Positions 1 through 5,667 of a stretch of DNA of 6,797 bases are shown piece by piece. Under the pieces are notes generated by a model. That model was not told the DNA's origin. It worked only from the letters and a program-made list of their open reading frames with translations, and made no database searches. A program made the translations under genes and the position numbers. The stretch is from Nitrospiraceae bacterium (GTDB taxonomy: Bacteria; Nitrospirota; Thermodesulfovibrionia; Thermodesulfovibrionales; UBA9159), in NCBI GenBank assembly GCA_003453735.1, contig DMNE01000109.1, forward strand, positions 133 through 6,929. The letters are read 5' to 3'. The stretch's first letter is position 1. Each line of letters begins with the position of its first letter.

Positions 1-152
1 ATAAGGCGTGATCGCACGACTCCAACTGGCTGCAGTAGCTACCCGGTATCTTTCATAATAGTTTCTCAACTCTCCACTTTTTTATGTGGCGCGTTTCATT
101 CACGGTTCCGCAAATAAGCGATGATACCAATGCACATCATCTGGACAGACAC

Positions 153-383
153 TCAACAAGCCCGATAGTGATCACTTGTTCCGTCGTTTGTCAGGTAATA
201 TAGCTCGATGACAAAAGGATGGTGTGCATGATTTGATTTATTGTCGGCGGCCATCCCACCTTTGTAAGATTCCTTCGACTTTCCTTCAGGGCGGAAAATA
301 TATCTTCTGGTATTCCAATAGACTCTGGTTTCATTGAAGCCTGCAACTTTCCAACAGCAACTTGATGGTATGATATTTGTCAT
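153..383 (-). CDS. Doubtful 76-residue hypothetical protein
   Basis: I do not recognise this reading frame. It starts at an ATG preceded by a weak purine-rich AGAGAG only 3 bases away, and ends in H-Y-R-A-C and TGA. The product is hydrophilic and rich in aromatic and His residues (H-A-H-H-P-F-V-I-E-L-Y-Y near residues 52-63), with no signal peptide, membrane segment or familiar motif. It lies on the same strand as the TPR gene, 145 bases beyond that gene's stop, so it could be read through from it, but no promoter of its own is visible. Its composition is not obviously that of random translation, which is why it is listed, but it may equally be a chance frame or a gene remnant. Confidence 0.25.
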   Translation of the reverse strand: MTNIIPSSCCWKVAGFNETRVYWNTRRYIFRPEGKSKESYKGGMAADNKSNHAHHPFVIELYYLTNDGTSDHYRAC

Positions 384-528
384 CGTCTCTCTGTGCAGCG
401 AGAAATCAGCGCGTATTGGCCCTGCTCATCCCCCTGGTGTGGCCTGTTCCCATTTGCCTCTGCCCTATCCAAGCCAGTCCAAGGGAAGCCCCTCATGACT
501 GCAAAAGCCGTTTGATGGCCGGAGAATG
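384..528. other. Non-coding gap after the TPR gene
   Basis: This stretch lies between the TPR stop codon and the doubtful small frame. I see no stem-loop followed by a T-run, so no intrinsic terminator for the TPR gene. The plus-strand frame here (from 377 into the TPR gene) has no ribosome-binding site and overlaps the better-supported gene antisense. I see nothing else supportable. Confidence 0.5.
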
Positions 529-2025
529 TCATAACCGTTCAATTCTTTCCTTGACATCTTTAAAATTATACCTCTCCGAGAGAACCTTTCCATAGATAGC
601 CTTTGCTTTCTCTGCTTCGCCCGCAGATTCAAGACATCGGCCGAGGTAATAATAGGCTTCGATATTAGATTTATTAATAGGTTCACCGCTGATGCATTTC
701 TTTAACTTTTCAAAAGCAAGCTTCAGCATGCCCTTTCTGAAGAAGATTTCTCCAATTGAGATCGATGCGGGCTTATAGTTTTCCGACGCAGGGTCAATCA
801 TTTGAAAGGCATCCAATGCCTTGTCATGAAGACCGGATTGTAAGAAAAAATTGCCTGCTTCGAGATAATCGCCACCCTTTTCAAAAAGTTCACCAACCTT
901 GACCGTCGGACAACCAGCCTTCTGGCACATCTTTGCTGCCATAGCAAAATTTCCCGCTTTCTCGAACGTTTCAGCGGCTCTTTGAAAATTACCAATTCTG
1001 AGAAAGACCTCTGCGGCCTCCTGAAACTGCCCGGCATTTTCATAGAGCTCACCCGCACTCATAAATTCTTCTGCCTCAACGAGGATCTCTGCCGCCCGAA
1101 CGAAGTCACCTGCCTTCTCCGAGTATGAGGCGGCCTCTTTTAGAAGTCTTTTCTCGTAATACAACCTCGACAATACTTCATTGCTTTTTCGCTCATCACC
1201 TCCCTTGCCAAAACACTCAGCTGCCTTAGCAAGATTCCCTGCGTTAAGATAGCATTCCCCTGCCTTTATGAAATCCCGCAGTATCTCATATGCGACCGCA
1301 GCCTCCAGATGCAGTCCCGCCCTCAAATAGACCTGAACTGCCCGTTGCTGAGCACCAGCCATTTCAAAGAGCTTTCCACTTTTCAGAGCAAATCCTTTTG
1401 CAGAGGAACCTCCGCGGCGACCCTCGTCGGCCAAACAAATCTCGTAAAGCTCTGCAGCCTTGTTGTGCTCTCCTAACTGTTCATACATCCCTGCCGCTTT
1501 CTCGGAAAACCCGCCCTTCTCATACATACTTGCTGCATTTCTGTAGTCCTTGATTTGGAGAAAGATCTCTCCGGCCTTTGTATTGTTGCCCCCATCTTTG
1601 TAAAGAGCCGCAGCTTTTTCAAGATTGCCCAAGCTTTCGTAAAGACCCGCAGCAGAAATGTAGTCCCCGGCCTGCACATAATATCCAGCGGCTTCTTCTT
1701 GTTTCTCTATTGACTCGAGCAGTTTTGCCGCCGATTCATACTCCTGTCGTTCAAGCATCTGCTTTATTTGTTTCATGACATCCCTTTTCTCCAATTCGGT
1801 CCTTGCCTTTTCATCAAAGTTTGCTTTCAGACGACGAAGCGGCTTTAAAAAGACCGTAACAATTGGTGAAAGGATTTTTTTTACAAGCGTGATGAGAAAG
1901 AGTATACCTATAGCTATAAGGGCGTATCTTGCGTATCTGTCAATGCCAGCATTTCTTAAGATCGGCCCCAATGAACCGCGCCACGCCTCATTTAAGGTTG
2001 ACAGTACCTCATCTAACGATGACAT
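529..2025 (-). CDS. Membrane-anchored TPR-like solenoid protein with 13-residue repeats
   Basis: The 498-residue product is probably a protein-interaction scaffold tethered to the inner membrane. Residues 34-60 are hydrophobic (Y-A-L-I-A-I-G-I-L-F-L onward), interrupted by KK at 49-50 and followed by basic K-P-L-R-R-L-K. By the positive-inside rule this puts the large C-terminal part in the cytoplasm. Residues 62-92 are charged and probably helical. Residues 115-195 and 219-407 are built of units almost exactly 13 residues long, for example LYESLGNLEKAAA and MYEKGGFSEKAAG, with consensus hydrophobic-Y/F-x-x-x-G-x-x-x-x-A-A-x. Two ordinary 34-residue TPR-like units follow (about 417-449 and 454-487). 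Residues 196-218 are a Gly/Arg/Ser-rich insertion that breaks the array. The start is backed by AAGGGAG a few bases upstream of the ATG. It is divergent from argH and nothing ties it to arginine synthesis. The TPR-like class is fairly sure; partner and process are unknown. Confidence 0.85.
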   Translation of the reverse strand: MSSLDEVLSTLNEAWRGSLGPILRNAGIDRYARYALIAIGILFLITLVKKILSPIVTVFLKPLRRLKANFDEKARTELEKRDVMKQIKQMLERQEYESAAKLLESIEKQEEAAGYYVQAGDYISAAGLYESLGNLEKAAALYKDGGNNTKAGEIFLQIKDYRNAASMYEKGGFSEKAAGMYEQLGEHNKAAELYEICLADEGRRGGSSAKGFALKSGKLFEMAGAQQRAVQVYLRAGLHLEAAVAYEILRDFIKAGECYLNAGNLAKAAECFGKGGDERKSNEVLSRLYYEKRLLKEAASYSEKAGDFVRAAEILVEAEEFMSAGELYENAGQFQEAAEVFLRIGNFQRAAETFEKAGNFAMAAKMCQKAGCPTVKVGELFEKGGDYLEAGNFFLQSGLHDKALDAFQMIDPASENYKPASISIGEIFFRKGMLKLAFEKLKKCISGEPINKSNIEAYYYLGRCLESAGEAEKAKAIYGKVLSERYNFKDVKERIERL

Positions 2026-2115
2026 CAGACTCTCCCTTCGGAACCCTTTCTTGTCCAGAACTGTAATTGTGATACGTTATATCTTAATATCAGAGTATAA
2101 TCACGTTAATACAGA

Positions 2116-2121
2116 ATTATA
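2116..2121 (-). promoter_or_regulatory. Possible -10 box for the TPR gene
   Basis: On the minus strand this is a perfect TATAAT in an AT-rich stretch about 90 bases upstream of the TPR start. The best -35 at 17 bases (ATTTCA) matches the consensus at only three positions, so the call rests mainly on the -10 box. A 5-bp hairpin (GGTGA/TCACC, 2138-2152) lies at the would-be -35 region. Confidence 0.35.
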
Positions 2122-2379
2122 ATATCATTTTTATCGGGTGAAATACTCACCGTTCTTGCACGACTGATGCCAGAAGCCTACGATTCTCATCCGTGGGATG
2201 AATCACAATGAATGTTTTTTGATTTTTTGCCTCCGTATTCTCTCCCAGTGAGACCGATATCGGCCCGGCCGTAACAAGGTTTTTGGAACCGTGGCAACAA
2301 TCTTCCGAGGGTTCATCGTCTGAGCGAGACGAAGTACCCTGAGTTGTGATTCCCTCATCGGACTATCGTTTAATAACCC

Positions 2380-2408
2380 TTGACACAGGAGGCTGAAAAT
2401 TTTATTCT
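2380..2408 (+). promoter_or_regulatory. sigma70-type promoter directly abutting argH
   Basis: A perfect TTGACA (2380-2385) is followed after 17 bases by TATTCT (2403-2408, four of six consensus positions). Initiation 6-7 bases past the -10 box would fall on or next to the argH ATG at 2414, giving a leaderless or nearly leaderless message. The AGGAGG at 2387-2392 lies inside the spacer, 21 bases before the ATG. That is too far to serve as its ribosome-binding site, and a transcript from this promoter would not contain it. Confidence 0.5.
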
Positions 2409-2413
2409 TAGCC

Positions 2414-3790
2414 ATGAAGAAACTCTGGTCGGGAAGATTTCAGGAAAAGACCGCAGGGATCGTTGAGGCCTTCACAGAGTCGATTTCCTTTGAGAAGCGC
2501 CTTTGGAGATACGACATCGCAGGGAGCATTGCCCATGCCACGATGCTGGGCAGGCAGGGGATCATCTCAAGAGAGGATTCCGAAAAAATTGTTGATGCAC
2601 TCAAGGAGATAGCGGGGGAGATAGAATCCGGGAAGTTCCGGTTTAGGGAAGACCTTGAAGACATTCACACGAACATAGAGACCGCTCTCGTGAAGAAGAT
2701 AGGGCCTAGCGGAAAGAAGCTCCATACTGCACGATCCAGGAATGATCAGGTTGCCCTCGATCTCCGGCTTTATGTCAGAGCTGAGATCGGTGAGATAGAA
2801 TCTCTTATAAAATATTTCCAAAAGAAGTTGGTTAACGGCGCAGAGCAGCATATAGACTCTGTAATGCCGGGCTTCACTCATATGCAGAGGGCGCAGCCCA
2901 TACTTTTGTCTCACCATCTCCTTGCCTATGTCGAGATGTTTCAACGTGACCGTGAAAGACTGATGGACACGCTGAAACGGGTTAATGTCCTTCCCCTCGG
3001 AGCATGCGCCCTTGCAGGAACCTCGCTTCCTATTGACAGGGATTACGTTGCTAAACTCCTCGGCTTCGACAGTGTGGCCGAAAACAGCATGGACGCAGTG
3101 TCCGACAGGGACTTTGGCATCGAATTCCTCTCAGACGCGAGCATCCTTATCATGCATCTTTCCCGGATGGCTGAGGAGCTTGTCCTCTGGTCGACTGAAG
3201 AATTCTCCTTTATAGAGCTTCCCGATGCATTTACGACAGGCTCGAGCATTATGCCGCAGAAAAAAAATCTCGATGTGGCTGAGTTGATACGGGGAAAGGC
3301 GGGAAGGGTGTACGGGTCACTCATCTCACTTCTAACGACGATGAAAGGACTACCCCTCTCCTATAACAGGGACATGCAAGAAGACAAAGCACCTATCTTT
3401 GATGCTGTGGACACGGTCAAGACCTGCCTATCTGTGATTGGCGAGATGTTTCCTCATATACGGTTTAACAAAAGCAGGATGTCTGACACTGCATCAGCAG
3501 CTTATGCTACTGCCACTGATGTTGCAGAGTATCTCGTAAGAAAAGGCATACCATTCCGTGAGGCACATGAGACAACCGGTAAGATAGTGCTCCATTGCCT
3601 AGAGAATAAGAAGAACCTCAGTGAGCTGGATCTCGCGGAGTTCAAAAAGTTCTCACCCCTGATAGGGAGTGATGTTTACAAATACCTTAATGCCGAAAAT
3701 TCCGTGAGGGCAAAGAGATCTAAGGGGGGTACCTCACCGACGCAGGTGAAGAAGCAACTAAAGAGACTCAGGGGCATTCTGAATTCATGA
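2414..3790 (+). CDS. argH: Argininosuccinate lyase
   Basis: The enzyme cleaves argininosuccinate to arginine and fumarate, the last step of arginine biosynthesis, as a cytosolic homotetramer of the fumarase/aspartase superfamily. The 458-residue length is normal for the family. The N-terminus M-K-K-L-W-S-G-R-F fixes the start, since ArgH proteins typically begin with a W-G-G-R-F-like motif. Other signatures are H-T-A-R-S-R-N-D-Q (104-112), G-F-T-H-M-Q-R-A-Q-P (153-162, with the catalytic-region His), and the superfamily signature G-S-S-I-M-P-Q-K-K-N (276-285), whose flexible loop carries the catalytic serine. After that motif the usual K-K-N-P-D reads K-K-N-L-D, a mild oddity. There is no Shine-Dalgarno at normal distance; see the abutting promoter. 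The last bases overlap the next gene by ATGA, so the two are probably translationally coupled. argG is not directly upstream. Confidence 0.97.
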   Translation: MKKLWSGRFQEKTAGIVEAFTESISFEKRLWRYDIAGSIAHATMLGRQGIISREDSEKIVDALKEIAGEIESGKFRFREDLEDIHTNIETALVKKIGPSGKKLHTARSRNDQVALDLRLYVRAEIGEIESLIKYFQKKLVNGAEQHIDSVMPGFTHMQRAQPILLSHHLLAYVEMFQRDRERLMDTLKRVNVLPLGACALAGTSLPIDRDYVAKLLGFDSVAENSMDAVSDRDFGIEFLSDASILIMHLSRMAEELVLWSTEEFSFIELPDAFTTGSSIMPQKKNLDVAELIRGKAGRVYGSLISLLTTMKGLPLSYNRDMQEDKAPIFDAVDTVKTCLSVIGEMFPHIRFNKSRMSDTASAAYATATDVAEYLVRKGIPFREAHETTGKIVLHCLENKKNLSELDLAEFKKFSPLIGSDVYKYLNAENSVRAKRSKGGTSPTQVKKQLKRLRGILNS

Positions 3791-4716
3791 CGTTTCGACG
3801 TATTGTTTCAGTCGCACTTCTCTGTCTTTTCATCTTCGCCTGCGGGAAGAAAGGCCCGCCGACACTAAAGTCATACGCAAAACCCCAAGCACCATCGTTG
3901 TTGTCAATATGGCACAGGGAAGACAAGATAATACTCTCCTGGACGTATGCTAATAATCTCAGAGCGGGTCTCAAGGGTTTTCAGATTGTGCGAGCGGCTG
4001 GCAATGGGTTTGAACGGCTCGCGTTCGTCAGTAATGACAAGAGCACCTTCATTGACAGTAAGTTTACCGTAAACGATACTTACAGATATAAGATCGTGGC
4101 CGAAAGCCTCAAAGGAGTGTTAAGCAATGACTCAAACATCATCACGGCAACACCAAGACCTTTGCCGAATCCTCCCGCAAGTATTCATTTTGCTGTTAAA
4201 TCCGATTCTGTTGAGTTGACCTGGAGCAGTTCAGGTGAAGGTGTCTGTTACAACATCTATAAGACAATACAGAAGGGTAGTTATGGTGACGCGCCGGTAA
4301 ATAAGCAACCTATATGTACGCAATCATTTAAAGACCCTACTCTTTTATTAGACAGGACTGTTTACTACACCTTACGCGCACTGTTCGATACTGGTATGAG
4401 GGACGAGGGGTATGCCTCCGTTGAAATAGAAGTCAAACCCTTAAACTTTGTTCCGTCTCCACCGTCGGATTTTAGGTACGTTAGAGATAATGATAAAACG
4501 TTCCTTATCTGGAAGGAGAGCCCAGAATCTTGGGTCAAGGGTTACCGAATTTACCGCAAGAGGGAAGGGGAGTCGGGGTACACCCTTATCGGTGAGAGTC
4601 GTTTGCCTTCTTTTGTCGATACGGAAAAGAGTGACAAGAAGGTCTGGTACATGATAAGGGCATTAGGGCCTGCTGCAGAAAGCGAACCATTGGTAATGGA
4701 AGTACCGGGGAAATAA
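3787..4716 (+). CDS. Lipoprotein with LptM-like N-terminus and three FN3-like domains
   Basis: The 309-residue product has a lipoprotein signal: basic M-T-F-R-R, a hydrophobic core (6-17), and F-A-C with the lipidated cysteine at 19. Directly after it comes C-G-K-K-G-P-P, the same pattern as the conserved start of mature LptM/YifL (C-G-L-K-G-P), a lipoprotein that in enterobacteria assists LPS-transporter assembly. The rest reads as three fibronectin type III-like beta-sandwich domains at about 36-122, 127-217 and 223-306. Each has the core pattern x-L-x-W near the start and a Y-x-I/L-x-A strand near the end (Y101-K-I-V-A, Y194-T-L-R-A, Y288-M-I-R-A). Proline-rich linkers (R-P-L-P-N-P-P, P-S-P-P) separate them. 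It overlaps argH by four bases. Relatives often sit between argH and lysA (from memory); here the next gene is convergent and lysA is absent. Extracytoplasmic location is well supported; function is unknown. Confidence 0.85.
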   Translation: MTFRRIVSVALLCLFIFACGKKGPPTLKSYAKPQAPSLLSIWHREDKIILSWTYANNLRAGLKGFQIVRAAGNGFERLAFVSNDKSTFIDSKFTVNDTYRYKIVAESLKGVLSNDSNIITATPRPLPNPPASIHFAVKSDSVELTWSSSGEGVCYNIYKTIQKGSYGDAPVNKQPICTQSFKDPTLLLDRTVYYTLRALFDTGMRDEGYASVEIEVKPLNFVPSPPSDFRYVRDNDKTFLIWKESPESWVKGYRIYRKREGESGYTLIGESRLPSFVDTEKSDKKVWYMIRALGPAAESEPLVMEVPGK

Positions 4717-4728
4717 AGGTAACACGAA

Positions 4729-4782
4729 GTTTCCTGACTTAAGCTGTTGGGAAACGGCACGGACGAGTATACAAAAAGTATA
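4729..4782. repeat. Weak inverted repeats in the convergent gap
   Basis: Two small stem-loops lie between the convergent lipoprotein genes. One is GTTTCC (4729-4734) with GGAAAC (4750-4755) around a 15-base loop. The other is TATAC (4768-4772) with GTATA (4778-4782) around AAAAA, which on the minus strand lies just past the stop codon. Neither has a GC-rich stem plus T-run, so a termination role is only possible. Confidence 0.25.
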
Positions 4783-4787
4783 GTTAG

Positions 4788-5192
4788 TTATTTAAATTCA
4801 GGTAGTAGGCTTACTACTTTCCAACCTTTTGTTCCCTTCTCATCTAAATATTCCCACATCTGCTTGTCATGCAAGGTTTTCATCGTATATGAAAAAACCA
4901 TGTAGTAGTCAATCTCTACATCTGCGGTCGCCTTATGGCTTTCCGCATCATACTTCATGTTGACAATGCGGTAATCGACCATACGCACATCCTTTGCTGC
5001 CGCCACCCTCGTTTTAAACTCCTGCTGGTTTGTAGTTGTGGTAAAAAGGCTCGCGTTGTCCCAGTCTCGCCAGCGCAACGAATCATTATATGCATCAAGA
5101 CTCTTATTAAACTCCTTCTGAACGAGATAGGAGTTAACGGCGCATCCTGTGAGAACCATCACTGAAACTAGTGACAGCAAGACTTTTTTCAT
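4788..5192 (-). CDS. Small lipoprotein, probably NTF2-like fold
   Basis: The 134-residue product begins M-K-K-V-L-L-S-L-V-S-V-M-V-L-T-G-C, a textbook lipoprotein signal with lipobox L-T-G-C and the modified cysteine at 17. An in-frame ATG 26 codons upstream exists, but this start is preferred because AGGAGG sits 4 bases before it and because the signal peptide starts here. The mature part is a short helical region (K26-E-F-N-K-S-L-D-A-Y-N-D-S-L) followed by alternating strands with W/Y/F (V-E-I-D-Y-Y-M-V-F-S, Q-M-W-E-Y-L, G-W-K-V-V-S-L-L-P-E-F), ending at the final strand. That order resembles small NTF2-like/DUF4878-type lipoproteins. The fold is inferred from pattern only, and I know no function. 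It is probably monocistronic, with its own extended -10 promoter upstream. Confidence 0.8.
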   Translation of the reverse strand: MKKVLLSLVSVMVLTGCAVNSYLVQKEFNKSLDAYNDSLRWRDWDNASLFTTTTNQQEFKTRVAAAKDVRMVDYRIVNMKYDAESHKATADVEIDYYMVFSYTMKTLHDKQMWEYLDEKGTKGWKVVSLLPEFK

Positions 5193-5225
5193 CTGACCTC
5201 CTCGATGAACGTTTTGTACTAATAA

Positions 5226-5231
5226 TATAAT
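5226..5231 (+). promoter_or_regulatory. TATAAT box driving rightward transcription
   Basis: A perfect plus-strand -10 hexamer, with at best a poor -35 (TCGATG, 18 bases upstream). Initiation near 5238 would place the strong ribosome-binding site of the 18-codon ORF at the very start of the message. It shares five bases with the minus-strand TATTAT, so only one direction could be engaged at a time. Confidence 0.3.
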
Positions 5232-5235
5232 AGCA
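5227..5235 (-). promoter_or_regulatory. Extended -10 promoter for the small lipoprotein
   Basis: The minus strand reads TGC-TATTAT, an extended -10 element with five of six consensus positions, 34 bases upstream of the lipoprotein start. This would give a leader of about 27 bases containing the AGGAGG. No convincing -35 was found, which an extended -10 promoter can tolerate. It overlaps a perfect TATAAT on the other strand. Confidence 0.45.
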
Positions 5236-5250
5236 GAAAAGGAGGTAAGT

Positions 5251-5307
5251 ATGTTGGGCAGCAATGTCATAGATAGAATGAGTGGAGGACTTATCTTGCC
5301 GATTTAA
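5251..5307 (+). CDS. Possible 18-residue small protein or leader peptide
   Basis: The ORF reads ATG to TAA and encodes MLGSNVIDRMSGGLILPI. Its support is the ribosome-binding site: AAGGAGGT at 5239-5246, a full-length anti-Shine-Dalgarno match, 4 bases before the ATG, with TATAAT at 5226-5231 upstream. The peptide is not recognised, has no clear membrane segment, and lacks the repeated codons of an attenuation leader. It may be a real micro-protein, the surviving start of a gene destroyed by the adjacent mobile-element remnant, or chance. Confidence 0.3.
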   Translation: MLGSNVIDRMSGGLILPI

Positions 5308-5403
5308 CTGAATAATCGCACTGCTAGTTCAAATCAAAACTATTAATAGCTGTGTTGGGTTCGGGAGAAGCTGATGGCCCCAGAATACCCGTAAAAAAGA
5401 GAA

Positions 5404-5455
5404 GGTTTCGGTTATCCTTGATAAAGCGACAAATCCCAAAAGGATAACCGAAGCC
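5404..5455 (-). terminator. 17-bp stem-loop, possible minus-strand terminator
   Basis: The arms 5404-5419 and 5440-5455 pair over 16 bp with one G-U wobble (core CGGTTATCCTT / AAGGATAACCG), and the flanking A-T at 5403/5456 adds one more. The loop is 20 bases. On the minus strand the stem is followed by TTCTCTTTTTTAC, so it fits an intrinsic terminator for transcription coming from the SYLF gene, whose stop is about 210 bases upstream. On the plus strand no T-run follows. It could instead be a folded RNA or a palindromic piece of the adjacent transposase remnant. Confidence 0.45.
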
Positions 5456-5489
5456 TATGCAGAAGATACCACAGAACGATAAAAACTCT

Positions 5490-5561
5490 CTACCCATTCT
5501 CAGCAACGATCCCCAAATATGAGTTACTTGAATGGAGATCAAAAGCCTCTAAAATCCCATA
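5490..5561 (-). pseudogene. Remnant of an IS110-family transposase N-terminus
   Basis: On the minus strand this reads G-I-L-E-A-F followed by DLHSSNSYLGIVAENG and a stop at 5490-5492. The pattern D-L-H-S-x-N-x-Y-x-G-I-x-x-E-x-G is the start of the DEDD nuclease domain of IS110-family transposases, where the Asp is the first catalytic acid and the motif normally sits a few residues from the N-terminus. The residues just past the stop (R-V-F) also fit the family, so the TAG looks like a nonsense mutation in an old copy. After that the frame drifts into unrelated sequence, and nothing of the RuvC-like core or the C-terminal Ser domain remains. There is no start codon. Identification rests on about 20 residues recalled from memory, so confidence is moderate. 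Confidence 0.45.
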
Positions 5562-5667
5562 AGGCAACTGAGGTTGGGATGAGTCAGCACCTTTTACCAC
5601 GCCGCAGATGTCATTACACGGCCAATTCGTGCATCAAAGGTTGTCCATTAAAATAAAGGCGAAGAGT

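Larger units (their letters stand above)
2026..2413. other. Divergent intergenic region, TPR gene / argH
   Basis: This 388-base region separates two diverging genes. The left third (about 2070-2135) is very AT-rich and holds the TPR promoter candidate. The right end holds the argH promoter. Between them is a small inverted repeat, TCATCC-gtg-GGATGA (2187-2201), followed some 15 bases later by two T-runs (2215-2227); the spacing is too long for a good terminator. A minus-strand frame through 2150-2370 is open for about 60 codons but has no usable start codon. No RNA gene was recognised. Confidence 0.5.
5308..5667. other. Gene-poor region with element debris
   Basis: Apart from the stem-loop and the IS110 scrap there is no supportable gene. 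The open minus-strand frame across 5324-5542 runs over the hairpin and over the transposase remnant in a different frame, has no good ribosome-binding site, and is treated as spurious. A second small inverted repeat, ATCCCA (5554-5559) with TGGGAT (5575-5580), lies beside the remnant. The region reads as decayed mobile DNA. Confidence 0.45.

Noticed and set aside
1..81. Minus-strand frame open for 27 codons to the left edge
   Set aside because: Too short to judge, with no start codon supported by a ribosome-binding site and no recognisable motif.
167..176. Perfect 10-base palindrome AGTGATCACT
   Set aside because: An isolated short palindrome with no promoter or second copy nearby; expected by chance.
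377..595. 72-residue plus-strand frame with a hydrophobic N-terminal half
   Set aside because: No ribosome-binding site, and it runs antisense into the end of the well-supported TPR gene.
2253..2266. A 14-base sequence containing the palindrome CCGATATCGG recurs at 5929-5942
   Set aside because: The second copy lies inside the SYLF coding sequence where it encodes conserved residues, and the flanks do not match; most likely coincidence.
2268..2281. CGTAACAAGGT matches the conserved 3' region of 16S rRNA
   Set aside because: Only 11 bases match, with no further rRNA sequence before or after; treated as chance.
2150..2370. Minus-strand open frame of about 60 codons with protein-like composition between the TPR gene and argH
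   Set aside because: No usable start codon or ribosome-binding site, and no recognisable motif.
2203..2415. 70-residue minus-strand frame starting at the argH start codon
   Set aside because: It overlaps the argH promoter and start antisense, has no ribosome-binding site, and has a basic composition typical of a spurious frame.
5193..5270. 26-codon N-terminal extension of the small lipoprotein
   Set aside because: The internal ATG has a strong AGGAGG and begins a textbook lipoprotein signal; the extension covers the promoter and has no ribosome-binding site.
5324..5542. 72-residue minus-strand frame over the hairpin
   Set aside because: It crosses the stem-loop and the IS110 remnant in another frame and lacks a convincing start signal.
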